Origin: Robiginitomaculum sp.
Lineage (GTDB): Bacteria > Pseudomonadota > Alphaproteobacteria > Caulobacterales > Maricaulaceae
Length of the DNA: 64,000 nucleotides
Reading direction: 5' to 3'
Assembly: GCA_021776515.1 (NCBI GenBank)
Contig: JAJFFS010000005.1
Location: 1 to 64,000 of the forward strand
This document shows positions 50,335 to 60,622 of the stretch, piece by piece. Made by a program: the position numbers and the translations under genes. Under the pieces are notes generated by a model. It was not told the origin of the DNA. It saw only the letters and a list, made by a program, of their open reading frames with translations, and did no database searches. Numbering within the stretch: the first letter of the stretch is position 1; every line of letters begins with the position of its first letter.

Positions 50335-53034
50335 TTAGCCCCGGTTTGCCAGTGCTTTGGCCAACTCTTCACCTTTGGCATCCTTAAAAGCAGAGCAGAG
50401 CGATATGCCCTCAAGGGTTTGTGCCAGCGAACGCTCATACCCTGGAGTTTTATCGGCCTGGGCCATGAAGAAAGCTTCGACCTCAGCCTGTTTTTCTGTG
50501 CTGCAAAAGGCTCCACCCATATTGGAGACGCTTGCTTTGCGCGTATCGGGCCTACGTGCCAGCACATCATCGAAACGTGCTGTTAGCCACTCCCAGCCTT
50601 CTTCGGTAAAGGGACCAAACATAAGACCGCCCAACAGACGCGTGCCTTCGCGATCGGTCAGGGGCTCACCTAATGCCCAATTGCGTAATTCAGCAGCCAG
50701 CGTCGCATCCCGAGTTGCACTTAGCGCCCCAAGAGCTGCGGCCCGTACCGCCGGGTTTCGTTCTTTTTCAAGAAGGTTTTGCAGGGCAGAAATGAACGGT
50801 TCTCCCTTGTCCTGTACTGCGGCAGTAAAAGCCATACCCATATCAGAAGGTGCCAATGGTGCAGCATCACTGCTGTTATCAAGGCCAACGAAATTCATCG
50901 CGCTGGCGACTAATGGTCCGCGTATTGCCGGGTCCTTCCCGGTTAAGGCCAGACGTCGTTTTAAGGCTGTCCGCAACAACTTATCACCACGACTGTCGCC
51001 TTTAATGGCGGCATAGCGCGGGCCAAAAGTTTTGCTGACAAAGGCGGCCATCGCCGGATCATCCCAGCCCAGAGCGCCGCCCTGAAAATTTGCAATGGAA
51101 TTAGCAGCGGCAGAAACCACGTCCCAGGCGGTGTGATTGGCCAGTTTTTCAATAAGGCCAAACCAGTTTTCACTGCTCATGCCGCCAGCCCGCAAGGCCG
51201 CCGTAGCACTGTCGCGCAGCGTCAGGGCTTCGCTGGCCGGCAAGGTATCGGCCTTGGCAATGAGTTTTTTCCAGGCCATATCATCAAGGGTGAAGCGGTA
51301 ATAACCGGCACCGCCTGCATTGGGCATGATATAATCCGGGGCTTGAGAACCGGGTAATTCTAGGGTTTCATTTTCCTTGCTCAGCATCATGCAGGATTTG
51401 AAAGCGACACCCTGATTTTCACCGGAAGTACAGAACGGTATTTTCCAGCGCCCATCTCCCTTGATTGCGGAGCCTAACGGCGCATAGGTGCTTTGGTGCA
51501 AATGCAGCACGGTTTTATCGTTTGCATGTTCCACACGCACATCCACACGCGGGGCGTGGGGCTGATCGACAAACGTGCGTAAGCTGTCGATAATTTCCGG
51601 GTGCCCGGAACCTTCACCAAGCGAGGTAAAAAAGTCATCGGCTGTGGCGGTTTTAAAGGCAAAGCGTTTCATGTGTTCGCGCACGCCGGCTTGAAAAGCA
51701 TCTTCGCCCACATAGCTTTCGGTCATGGCCAGAACGCCAGCGCCTTTTTGATAGGTAATACCGTCAAAGGCATCCCAAATGGCTGCATTACGGGTCACAG
51801 GTTCATGAATTTTACGGGTGCTGGCCAACGCATCCTGCCCCATAGCCCCCAGGGCACCGCGTAAAGTCGAGCGGTCAAATTCACCGTCCGGTTGCCATAG
51901 TCCCAAGGTTTTATTGCCCATCCATGTGGCAAAAGCCTCATTAAGCCAGATGTCGGTCCACCATTTGGGGGTGACAAGGTCGCCAAACCATTGGTGTGCC
52001 AGTTCATGGGCATTGACCGAGGCATAGGCGCGGCGTTGATTAAGTGATGACTCACCATCCATCAGCAGCAAAAACTCAGTAAAGACAATGGCACCCGGGT
52101 TTTCCATAGCGCCGAAATTAAAGTCTGGCGCAGCGATTAGGTCCAGCTTGGCGTAAGGATAAGGGGTCCCAAAATATTCCTCTTGCACGGTAACAATACT
52201 TGCTGTGTTTTTCAGCGCATAAGCTATTTGGCTGCCATTGCCCTTGGTGGTGATACCGCGCAACGGTACGGGATAATCACGAACGCTATTGGGCGGCATT
52301 TCTGCCCATGTGTTGACATCATAAGGGCCAACGGCAAACGCTAAAAGGTAGGTTGGTAGAGGTTTGGTTTGCGCAAAGTCATAACGCACCATGCCATCTT
52401 CCAACTCAACCGCGCTGGTTTGTGGTGTGTTGGTTATGACCACATCGTCTTTGGGTGCTGTGACAGAAATATCAAAGGGAACCTTGAAGCGCGGTTCATC
52501 AAAGCTGGGGAAAATTTTGCGGGCGGCAATGGCTTCAAGCTGACTGACGATATAGGAGTTGCCATCGCGCTGTACCTGATAAAGCCCATCAAGTGACTGA
52601 TTAAATGGGGCATGAAAGTCAAACTGCAAAGTTGCGGTGCCGGGACCCGTTACAGTATCAAGGGTAATCAGAGACACCCCTGGTTCAGATGATTCCTGAT
52701 AGCTGGCAGGAATACTGCTACCATTTTCCAGCGTCAGTACAGCACTATCAATGGTCAAACCCTCGCCGTGCATCCAAAAGCCCTTTACGGCCTTTTCCAG
52801 ATTTACTTCAATGGAAACCGTTCCCGAGAAATCTTTAGTGTCAGGGTCTATCACCAGACTAAGCGTATATGATGTTGGTTCTATACCCGTAGGTAATTGA
52901 CCAACAGGAGGTTTATCAAGCTGCGGCGTAACTGGTGTTTGCACGCTAACTGTTTCATGCCCACCAGTTGTTGAATCCGAGCCGCAAGAAGCAAGTATTG
53001 CTCCCGCCATAATTCCAGTGATGATAAAACGCAT
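50335..53034 (-). CDS. M1 family aminopeptidase, predicted lipoprotein
   Basis: GAMENPGAIVFTE; HELAHQWFGDLVTPKWWTDIWLNEAFATWM; lipobox LASC. Confidence 0.95.
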   Translation of the reverse strand: MRFIITGIMAGAILASCGSDSTTGGHETVSVQTPVTPQLDKPPVGQLPTGIEPTSYTLSLVIDPDTKDFSGTVSIEVNLEKAVKGFWMHGEGLTIDSAVLTLENGSSIPASYQESSEPGVSLITLDTVTGPGTATLQFDFHAPFNQSLDGLYQVQRDGNSYIVSQLEAIAARKIFPSFDEPRFKVPFDISVTAPKDDVVITNTPQTSAVELEDGMVRYDFAQTKPLPTYLLAFAVGPYDVNTWAEMPPNSVRDYPVPLRGITTKGNGSQIAYALKNTASIVTVQEEYFGTPYPYAKLDLIAAPDFNFGAMENPGAIVFTEFLLLMDGESSLNQRRAYASVNAHELAHQWFGDLVTPKWWTDIWLNEAFATWMGNKTLGLWQPDGEFDRSTLRGALGAMGQDALASTRKIHEPVTRNAAIWDAFDGITYQKGAGVLAMTESYVGEDAFQAGVREHMKRFAFKTATADDFFTSLGEGSGHPEIIDSLRTFVDQPHAPRVDVRVEHANDKTVLHLHQSTYAPLGSAIKGDGRWKIPFCTSGENQGVAFKSCMMLSKENETLELPGSQAPDYIMPNAGGAGYYRFTLDDMAWKKLIAKADTLPASEALTLRDSATAALRAGGMSSENWFGLIEKLANHTAWDVVSAAANSIANFQGGALGWDDPAMAAFVSKTFGPRYAAIKGDSRGDKLLRTALKRRLALTGKDPAIRGPLVASAMNFVGLDNSSDAAPLAPSDMGMAFTAAVQDKGEPFISALQNLLEKERNPAVRAAALGALSATRDATLAAELRNWALGEPLTDREGTRLLGGLMFGPFTEEGWEWLTARFDDVLARRPDTRKASVSNMGGAFCSTEKQAEVEAFFMAQADKTPGYERSLAQTLEGISLCSAFKDAKGEELAKALANRG

Positions 53035-53165
53035 GGTTTCCTCCCAGTTTGCGGTCTACAGCCCCCGCTGCCTGGTGGGTATAGGGCATTGCCGGAGAGG
53101 TGCAAATTAAACTTTGGAAGCCTTTGGTGTTTGACCGCTAAATCACAGCACGATATGTGGTCGTT

Positions 53166-54128
53166 ATGCCGCATGATGCAATCCATAACCCCGGACCAGG
53201 CCGTCACCAACCAGAGCACGCCATGCGTTCCACCCACATGGTGACCGCCGCATCTGTGGCTGTGGCGGCCATACTGGTTGGCGCAAAGCTGTGGGCTTAT
53301 GCGATTTCGCATTCGGTTGCTATGTTGGCCACATTTGCAGACAGTGCCCTGGATCTGGCAGCATCATTGACTACTTTCTATGCAGTGCGTTATGCGGCGG
53401 CACCAGCAGATCGTGAGCACCGTTACGGCCATGGTAAAGCCGAAAGTTTTGCCAGCCTGTTTCAAGCGTTATTGGTGGCTATTTCTGCGGCGCTGGTGGC
53501 CCGAGAATCTGTTGCCAGGTTACTCAATCCACGTGAGGTCGAACATGGTACACTGGCGATGGCCGTGATGGTGTTATCTGTTGTGCTGACAATTGTGCTG
53601 GTCTGGGGGCAAAGTCGGGCTATTCGCCAAAGTGGTTCTGTAGCAGTAATGGGTGATCGGGCACATTATATTTCAGATATTGGCGCTAATGTTTCGGTGA
53701 TCGCCGGGATTGCCCTGACAGTGTACGCCGGGCTTGGCTGGGCGGATGCTTTGGTTGGCCTTGGCATTGCGGGCTGGCTGGTATGGACAGCCTGGGGGGT
53801 AGCTCGAGGTGCGCTGGATCAAATGCTGGATCGTGAATTGCCGGATGAAGAACGTCGCCGGATTAAAAAGCTGACACTGGAAGTGCCCGGCGTATTATCC
53901 ATTCATGAATTGCGGACCCGGGCTGCTGGTATTTTTGTGCATATCCAGTTCCATGTGGACATGGACCCCCAAATCACTTTGGCAGAGGCTCACAAAATTG
54001 TTGTCGAGGTCGAAAAACGTCTTTTGAAAGCCTTTCCGGCAGCCGATATTCTCATCCATCCTGATCCTGACGGCGAAGCCGAGCCGCACGGAATTTCTCA
54101 TTTTAGTGGCAATGGTGAAACCCACTAA
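53166..54128 (+). CDS. Cation diffusion facilitator (FieF-like)
   Basis: DSALDLAASLTTFYAVRYAAAPADREHRYGHGKAESFASL; GDRAHYISDIGANVSVIAG. Confidence 0.93.
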   Translation: MPHDAIHNPGPGRHQPEHAMRSTHMVTAASVAVAAILVGAKLWAYAISHSVAMLATFADSALDLAASLTTFYAVRYAAAPADREHRYGHGKAESFASLFQALLVAISAALVARESVARLLNPREVEHGTLAMAVMVLSVVLTIVLVWGQSRAIRQSGSVAVMGDRAHYISDIGANVSVIAGIALTVYAGLGWADALVGLGIAGWLVWTAWGVARGALDQMLDRELPDEERRRIKKLTLEVPGVLSIHELRTRAAGIFVHIQFHVDMDPQITLAEAHKIVVEVEKRLLKAFPAADILIHPDPDGEAEPHGISHFSGNGETH

Positions 54129-54805
54129 TGCGTATTTTATATCATTGGCCGCTGGATCCTTTCTCTCGCATGGCCCGTTTGGCGCTGGCGGAAAAACGCC
54201 TGACGTTCAAACTTTCGCGGGTTGAGCATACCGATGACCCGGCCAAAATTCTGACGCTTAATCCCGCAGGTACAACGCCGGTTTTGCGTGATGAAAGTGG
54301 CGCCGAACCCATTGTGGTGGTTGAGGCGCGGCCAATTCTGGAGTACCTGGACGAAGCCCGGGAGGCCGCCCCCCTTTTGCCAGCGGATATTGCTGCACGC
54401 GCCGAAGTTCGCCGTCTGGTAGAATGGTTCAGCGTAAAGTTTCATGCCGAGGTTAATGCCTATATTTTGCATGAGCGGCTGGAGAAGTCCCTCATTGGTG
54501 GTGGTTCGCCAGATGCGGGCCTTATGCGCGAAGGCCGTTCGCATTTGCGCTGGCACATGGCGCATATCAATCACCTTATCGAGTCGCGTGACTGGTTGGC
54601 CGGGACAAATTTGACCCAGGCCGATATTGCGGCGGCGGCACAATTATCCTGCCTAGATTATCTGGGCGAGGTACCATGGGACGAATTTGCGCTGGCCAAG
54701 TCCTGGTATGGGCGCTTTAAGTCCAGGCCCTCCTTTCGCGCCCTTTTAACCGATGTCCTACCCGGTATGCCCCCCGCAAAGCATTATGCCGACCTCGACT
54801 TTTGA
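54128..54805 (+). CDS. Glutathione S-transferase family
   Basis: MRILYHWPLDPFSRMARLALAEKRLTFKLSRVEHTDDPAKILTLNPAGTTPVL. Confidence 0.9.
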   Translation: MRILYHWPLDPFSRMARLALAEKRLTFKLSRVEHTDDPAKILTLNPAGTTPVLRDESGAEPIVVVEARPILEYLDEAREAAPLLPADIAARAEVRRLVEWFSVKFHAEVNAYILHERLEKSLIGGGSPDAGLMREGRSHLRWHMAHINHLIESRDWLAGTNLTQADIAAAAQLSCLDYLGEVPWDEFALAKSWYGRFKSRPSFRALLTDVLPGMPPAKHYADLDF

Positions 54806-55913
54806 AACCTTGATAGAGGCGCTTCGTGCCAAGGCGCAGACGTGCGGTTTTGATGTCTGCCGGATTGCCAGCGCCAGCGTACCCTGGCGGGCTGGTGATG
54901 AGTTGCAAGGTTATGTGGATGAGGGTCATCACGGCTCTATGGACTGGATGCAGTCCACGTTAACCCGGCGCAGCCACCCCACAAACATGTGGGCCGAAGC
55001 CCGCAGTGCCATTGTGCTGGGCGTTAATTATGGCCCGTCCACTGACCCGCTGGCGGCGCTGGCTCATAAATCCAGAGGCATCATATCAGTTTATGCGCAA
55101 GGCGGTGATTACCACAAGCTGGTCAAAAAACGCCTCAAAGCACTGGCAGGATGGGTGGCTATGCAGACCGGTGAAGAGGTCAAGGTATTTGTCGATACCG
55201 CACCCTTGATGGAAAAACCTCTGGCGGCGCGTTCCGGGCTGGGCTGGCAGGGCAAACATACCAATCTTGTGTCGCGGGATTTTGGGTCATGGTTGTTTCT
55301 GGGGGTAATTTTATCGGCCTGTGATTTACCTGCTGATACGGCCAGCGAAGACCATTGCGGTTCCTGCACGTCCTGCCTTGATATTTGCCCGACCGGGGCT
55401 TTTCCCGCACCCTATAAAATTGATGCCCGGCGCTGTATTTCCTATCTGACGATCGAACATGACGGCCCCATTGCCAATGAACTGCGCCCGCTTATGGGAA
55501 ACCGCATTTATGGCTGTGATGATTGTCTGGCCGTGTGCCCGTGGAATAAATACGCCGTGCGCGGGCAAGAGGCGCTATTATGGCCCCGAGCAGAAAACAG
55601 CCTACCCGAACTTGATGAGCTTAGCCGGTTATCAGATGCGCAGTTCCGCGATCATTTTGCCGGCTCGCCCATTAAACGTGCCGGGCGCAACCGCTTTGTG
55701 CGCAACGTGCTGATTGCCATTGGCAACAGCGCCAACCCGGCGCTTGCCCCTGCCGTCCGGGCGCGCCTGAAAGATGACAGCGTACAGGTGCGCGATGCTG
55801 CCGTATGGGCGCTCAGATGCTTGTCGCCCAATGAAGACTTTGAGGCGTTACGCGCCGCCTGTACCCCTGATGAGGCAGACGAAACAATATTGGCGCAATG
55901 GCAAGGGGGATAA
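54786..55913 (+). CDS. queG: Epoxyqueuosine reductase QueG
   Basis: HGSMDWMQ; ferredoxin motifs CGSCTSCLDICPTGAF and CDDCLAVCPWNKYA. Confidence 0.95.
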   Translation: MPTSTFETLIEALRAKAQTCGFDVCRIASASVPWRAGDELQGYVDEGHHGSMDWMQSTLTRRSHPTNMWAEARSAIVLGVNYGPSTDPLAALAHKSRGIISVYAQGGDYHKLVKKRLKALAGWVAMQTGEEVKVFVDTAPLMEKPLAARSGLGWQGKHTNLVSRDFGSWLFLGVILSACDLPADTASEDHCGSCTSCLDICPTGAFPAPYKIDARRCISYLTIEHDGPIANELRPLMGNRIYGCDDCLAVCPWNKYAVRGQEALLWPRAENSLPELDELSRLSDAQFRDHFAGSPIKRAGRNRFVRNVLIAIGNSANPALAPAVRARLKDDSVQVRDAAVWALRCLSPNEDFEALRAACTPDEADETILAQWQGG

Positions 55914-55962
55914 AGTGACCATATCAAACAAAATCAAATGAGTTGATGAGGTATTCGTATTC

Positions 55963-55995
55963 ACTCATCCTTATTTTGAGCTTGTCGAAAGATGG
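55963..55995. repeat. Degenerate copy of CTCATCCTGAGCTTGTCGAAGGATG element
   Basis: ctcatccttattttgagcttgtcgaaagatgg. Confidence 0.6.
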
Positions 55996-56176
55996 CGTAA
56001 GGGCTGATACCTTATCCGACAACCTTTATGTACAAGACTTTTCAGGTACTATTCACATTGTCAAAGAGCCGTACAAACTGGCAATAATCCACTTTGCACA
56101 TCATCAGTATGCGCCCGTTTCCCACTCCGGGGATAAGTGATTCTGCCTATCCGTCATAACCCATCTTTCACAGGCT

Positions 56177-56243
56177 CCCCGGGCTTTTGGACCCGGGGTT
56201 CACACCAACATTCACGGCACTATGGACCCCGGCTCAAGGCCGG
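56177..56243. repeat. Palindromic repeat cluster (CCCCGGG..CCCGGGG and CCGGCtcaagGCCGG)
   Basis: Stem-loops read directly; second palindrome resembles modules at 49373-49450. Confidence 0.65.
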
Positions 56244-56464
56244 TAACCCTGATGAATGTGAGGGGCGTTATGGGGCAACAAGCCTCATCTGAGGGACAAT
56301 TATGTGCATTTTGCTTGCCATAAGCCTGATTTATGGGGCGCATGAAGGACAATTAAGGGGCAGCACATGCCCTTCGGCTGCAGAACGGGGATAAGATGCG
56401 ATTTATCTGCCTAAACCGTCACCCCGGCGCAGGTGAGGTATAATTTTTTGTGGTGATGGTTTCC

Positions 56465-56571
56465 CATCCTTCGACAAGCTCAGGATGAGGAAGAAAGGAA
56501 GAAAGGAAGAAAGGAAGAAAGGAAGGAAATAAAACATAACATGCACCTCATCCTGAGCTTGTCGAAGGATG
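56465..56571. repeat. Perfect 26-bp inverted repeat flanking a (GAAAGGAA)n simple repeat
   Basis: catccttcgacaagctcaggatgagg (56465-56490) and its exact reverse complement (56546-56571). Confidence 0.95.
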
Positions 56572-56742
56572 GAGGAACGCTGCCCTGATCTTTTGAGGTT
56601 CAGTCCGAAGAAGGTTTTTGCACCTCGAGCCTATTCCGGCCTTCGTTTTCACAAGGGTAAACTGGCCGGAGCTAGCGGCATATTATTTTCTCTATTTTTA
56701 GGCAGGGTTAGAGAGGGAAATAGTCTTACATACCCAGAACAA

Positions 56743-57393
56743 TTATTGCTGTCGCAGGGCTTCGCGGATTTGCCCGCGTACCAGCAGAGCCTCAACGCTG
56801 GTTGGGTCGTGCATCAACGCGGCCTCAATATCGTTTTTGGCATTTTGAAGATCATTCTCAAACAGCAGAACTGCCGCCCGCAAACGCAAAGACAGGGCAT
56901 CATCCGGGCGCAGGTCCAGTGCCGTATCGAGGTCTGCGTGCGCTGCGCCAGGTTGTTCCAGCGCCATCAGGGCGCGGGCGCGGTTAGTGTGTAAACCAGC
57001 ATTGTTTTTTTCTATGTCCAGGGCGCGTGTTAAGACCCGCAAGGCCTCTTTGGGCATGTTGGCTTGCAGCCAGGCTTCGCCGGATTGCCCAAGTGCCTCG
57101 GTTCGCAAGGCATCATCACCTATATCAGGGGCATAGGCCAGTGCCTCCAGTTTTTCTGCGGCATTGGCATAATCCCGTAATCCCAGCAAGGCCATGGCAA
57201 CGCAGTGGCGCGCCGGTGCCGCCCCGCCCTCATTTTGCCAGATCAGGGCATCTTCATAGGCCTTTGAGGGTGTGCTGTGAGCTTTGGCAAGGCAGGTGCG
57301 GTAGTGCAGACTTTCATCGACAGGGGCTTGCGCGCTTGTAACAACAGCCATGGGGCCAAGCCATAAAAACACGGATACAAATACACTACGCAT
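56743..57393 (-). CDS. Exported TPR protein
   Basis: Signal peptide MRSVFVSVFLWLGPMAVVTSAQA; TPR repeats. Confidence 0.8.
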   Translation of the reverse strand: MRSVFVSVFLWLGPMAVVTSAQAPVDESLHYRTCLAKAHSTPSKAYEDALIWQNEGGAAPARHCVAMALLGLRDYANAAEKLEALAYAPDIGDDALRTEALGQSGEAWLQANMPKEALRVLTRALDIEKNNAGLHTNRARALMALEQPGAAHADLDTALDLRPDDALSLRLRAAVLLFENDLQNAKNDIEAALMHDPTSVEALLVRGQIREALRQQ

Positions 57394-57457
57394 GATACAT
57401 CTCTCTTTACCTGGCTTTTGTGGACGCCGTAAAGCCACAAGACAAATCACAATCAAG

Positions 57458-58237
57458 TCACGGGGTATTTGCAAGTGTATTCTCGTAAAGCGTGCAAAGT
57501 TCATCCAGCGTTATGGTCAGGCGAGCCAGATCATCGGGGGTGGACAAGCGATGATCGCCGCTCTTGGACAAGCTGAACACCACGTTCTGGCTTTGCAGTC
57601 GGGCGACCAGCTCCAGTGCATGGGACCACGGCACGCTTTCATCCATCAAACCTTGCAAAATGCGCACCGGGCCATCAAAGGCAATGGGGCCACCCATCAG
57701 AAGATGCAAGCGGCCATCTTCAATAAGGGCATTGGTGATGGGGGTGGGTTCGTCGTCATAATCCGAAGGTTCATGATAAACGCCCCGTTCAACGATCAGG
57801 CGGCGGGTGTCGTTATCAAAATTTTTCCACATCAGTTTTTCAGTAAAATCCGCCGCCGGGGCGATGAGCGCCAGCGCCTTGATTTTTTCAGGGCGTGCTA
57901 ATGCCAGCAATAGCGCAATCCAGCCGCCCATGGACGAGCCAAGGGCAATGGCACCATCGGTGCACAGCTTGTCCAGCACCAAAAGTGCATCCTCGCGCCA
58001 GTGGCTTATGGTGCCATCTTCAAATTTCCCCGATGAAAGCCCGTGGCCGAAATAATCAAAGCGCACAAAGGCGCGGCCCTTGCCCTTTGCCCCGTCATCC
58101 ACTGCCTGCGCCTTGGTGCCATCCATGTCCGAGCGAAACCCGCCCAGCCAGAGAATCGCCGGGCCTTTGCCCGCACGGATACGGCAGGCGATTTTTTCAC
58201 CCGTTTTGGTTTTCAATATTGTAAGATCATCTGCCAT
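57458..58237 (-). CDS. Alpha/beta hydrolase
   Basis: ILWLGGFRSDMDGTKA; GSSMGGWIALLLALARPEKIKALALIAPA; catalytic SGDHRLS. Confidence 0.92.
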   Translation of the reverse strand: MADDLTILKTKTGEKIACRIRAGKGPAILWLGGFRSDMDGTKAQAVDDGAKGKGRAFVRFDYFGHGLSSGKFEDGTISHWREDALLVLDKLCTDGAIALGSSMGGWIALLLALARPEKIKALALIAPAADFTEKLMWKNFDNDTRRLIVERGVYHEPSDYDDEPTPITNALIEDGRLHLLMGGPIAFDGPVRILQGLMDESVPWSHALELVARLQSQNVVFSLSKSGDHRLSTPDDLARLTITLDELCTLYENTLANTP

Positions 58238-58285
58238 GTGCGTACAAGAATAGTACATTAACTATGGGTCTTGGGAAGGCGGTAG

Positions 58286-59392
58286 GTGTTGTTGAAAATT
58301 GTCCAGGTCATTCCCGCATTAAATGCTGGCGGTGCAGAGCGCACAGTTGTGGATATTACCCGCGCTGTTGTTGAGGCGGGCGGTGAGGCTCTGACCCTGA
58401 CGTCGGGCGGGATATTGGAGGAGGAACTGCACGCAGCAGGCGGGCAGATTGCACATTTACCTGCGGCATCCAAAAACCCGTTTACCATGTGGCGCAACGT
58501 GGATCGCATCGCCTGCCTTGCCCATGATTTTGGTGCACAGCTTATCCATGCCCGTTCCCGCGCACCGGCATGGAGCGTCCGGGCCGCGTGTTCAAAACTG
58601 GGCATACCTTTTGTGACCACCTACCATGGGACATATCGCGCACAAAACCCGTTAAAACGACGCTATAATGCAATTATGGCAAAGGGTGATGCGGTGATCG
58701 CCAACTCGCATTTTATTGCCCGGCATATCATTGATGAGCACGGCACGGATGAGGCACGCATTACTGTGATCCCCCGTGGGTGTGATCCGGGTTTTTTTGA
58801 AGTCCCTGAAAAAACAGTTGATGCTGACCTGCCGTTGATTGTTCTGCCGGCCCGCTTCACCCGGTTAAAAGGCCATGTTCTGGCAATGGAAGCCGTGGCA
58901 ATCTTGAATGCCAAAGGCGTGCGCGTGAAACTTGTTCTTGCAGGTGACACACGGGGGCGCGACGCCTATGTGCTGCAATTACAAGACCAGATTACCAATG
59001 CGGGTCTTGATGATGTTATCAGTTTTGCAGGCCATGTGTCTGATATGGCAGGGCTTTACGCCAGTGCTAATATTGTCCTGTGCGCGTCCATCCAGCCGGA
59101 AAGTTTTGGCCGGGTGAGTGTCGAGGGGCAAGCCAGCGCCCGGTTGTGTATTGCCCCGGCGCACGGGGGTTCGCGGGAAACAATTATGGATGGCAAAACC
59201 GGGTTTCATTTTGTCCCCAATGAGGCGAATGATCTGGCAAATGTGTTGCATAAGGCGTTAACATTGTCGCCAACACAGGCAGATAAAATAACCAGTAATG
59301 CCCGTGAACACGCACGTTCGCTCTTTTCGCGTGAGGCAATGTGTGCAAAAACCCTCGGGGTTTATAACGATCTGGCGCCGGTGTTGAAATGA
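58286..59392 (+). CDS. Glycosyltransferase family 4
   Basis: VIPALNAGGAERTVVDITRAV; QPESFGRVSVEGQASARLCIAPAHGGSRETI; start read as GTG/TTG-like upstream region. Confidence 0.92.
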   Translation: MLLKIVQVIPALNAGGAERTVVDITRAVVEAGGEALTLTSGGILEEELHAAGGQIAHLPAASKNPFTMWRNVDRIACLAHDFGAQLIHARSRAPAWSVRAACSKLGIPFVTTYHGTYRAQNPLKRRYNAIMAKGDAVIANSHFIARHIIDEHGTDEARITVIPRGCDPGFFEVPEKTVDADLPLIVLPARFTRLKGHVLAMEAVAILNAKGVRVKLVLAGDTRGRDAYVLQLQDQITNAGLDDVISFAGHVSDMAGLYASANIVLCASIQPESFGRVSVEGQASARLCIAPAHGGSRETIMDGKTGFHFVPNEANDLANVLHKALTLSPTQADKITSNAREHARSLFSREAMCAKTLGVYNDLAPVLK

Positions 59393-59429
59393 CCAGTTCT
59401 TTGTGTAGTGACGTAATGGGATATAACAT

Positions 59430-60395
59430 ATGAAGGCTGGTGCTCTCATTATCTGTTTTGGGCCTTTGGGCAGGCTGATTGACGCGCTGGCCGCTGTGCA
59501 ACGCCTTCGTGCGCAAAACACCCATGAGCGCCTGACGCTGCTGACATTGCCCAAGTTTGCCGACCTGGCCAAATCCACATCATTGTTTGATGATGTCAGT
59601 ACCGTTGATTTGTGGCAAAATACCAATGCGCTGCGCACGCTTGTTCAGGCGATTAAAAAACGCCGCTTTGAACGTATTTACGACCTTGAACGCTCAAGCC
59701 ACACCCTGCAGTTACAAAAAGCATTTGGAACCTTTGGCCCGGCTTTCGCCGGTGCGGGTAAACGGTCCAAATGGAAACTGGAAACGCCGCCATCGCACCC
59801 GCTTGAAGCCGATGCGATGCTTCTAGATATGGCAGGAATAGGGGGGCGTGGCCCCGGCCCTGCGCCCGGCCCGGATGGTGGCTGGCTACTTCGTCGCCAT
59901 GCCGGTGCGCCCTCTCTGGAGCCAGCATTTTTCGGGTTGGACCGTCATTTTGTGCTGCTTAATCTGTCGCGTGAAGATGATGGACCGTGCTGGCCTAGCC
60001 AACAATTCACCGCGCTGGCGCGTGGCATTGTCGAAGCCGGCGTGGGGTGTGCCCTTATAGGCACTATTGATGACCGGATGTGCGCCCGCGAAGTTGTGCA
60101 GGTCGATGCCCGGATCAAGGATCTGTGCGCGCGTGCCGATTATTATCAACTTGCCGCATTGGGCGCCCGGTCAAAAGCTGTGGTCGGTCATGCCGATGGT
60201 GCCGCAAGGCTGGCGTGTGCGGCGGGCGCGCGTACCATTACCTTGCATGAAGGGCATGAGGATGCCGCGGCAAATGCGCCAAGAGGCACCGGTGCCGTTG
60301 CGCTGGTCAATGCTTCACTTGACGCACTTCCGGCGCGCTCGGTCCTTGATGTATTGAGCATGTTTGGCGCATTAGAGCGCACCAGGGCGAACTAG
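59430..60395 (+). CDS. Glycosyltransferase family 9 (heptosyltransferase-like)
   Basis: ALIICFGPLGRLIDALAAVQRLRA; CWPSQQFTALARGIVEAGVGCALIG. Confidence 0.85.
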   Translation: MKAGALIICFGPLGRLIDALAAVQRLRAQNTHERLTLLTLPKFADLAKSTSLFDDVSTVDLWQNTNALRTLVQAIKKRRFERIYDLERSSHTLQLQKAFGTFGPAFAGAGKRSKWKLETPPSHPLEADAMLLDMAGIGGRGPGPAPGPDGGWLLRRHAGAPSLEPAFFGLDRHFVLLNLSREDDGPCWPSQQFTALARGIVEAGVGCALIGTIDDRMCAREVVQVDARIKDLCARADYYQLAALGARSKAVVGHADGAARLACAAGARTITLHEGHEDAAANAPRGTGAVALVNASLDALPARSVLDVLSMFGALERTRAN

Positions 60396-60622
60396 GGTTC
60401 AAGCTTTTCCACTATGTTCAATTTTCCTCTTTAATCGATAAATACACAGCCGTAGAATGAATATAGCTCATGGTTTTGCCCTTAAGCCTCATAAAAAGTG
60501 ATTTGCGTGCTTGATCCGCCGCATACCTTTCTTCATAAAGCCAGTTCTAAAGGTTGTGCCCATTGTTATCATGTGTGGACAATCAATAAAAATATGAATT
60601 CGCGGTCATAAAGGAGAACACC

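Noticed and set aside
50357-51016. 219-aa plus-strand ORF opposite the M1 aminopeptidase
   Set aside because: Antisense to a clearly conserved CDS; Ser/Arg/Ala-rich composition typical of a shadow ORF.
56491-56529. GAAAGGAA tandem repeats as a CRISPR array
   Set aside because: Simple short-period repeat without spacers; no cas genes.
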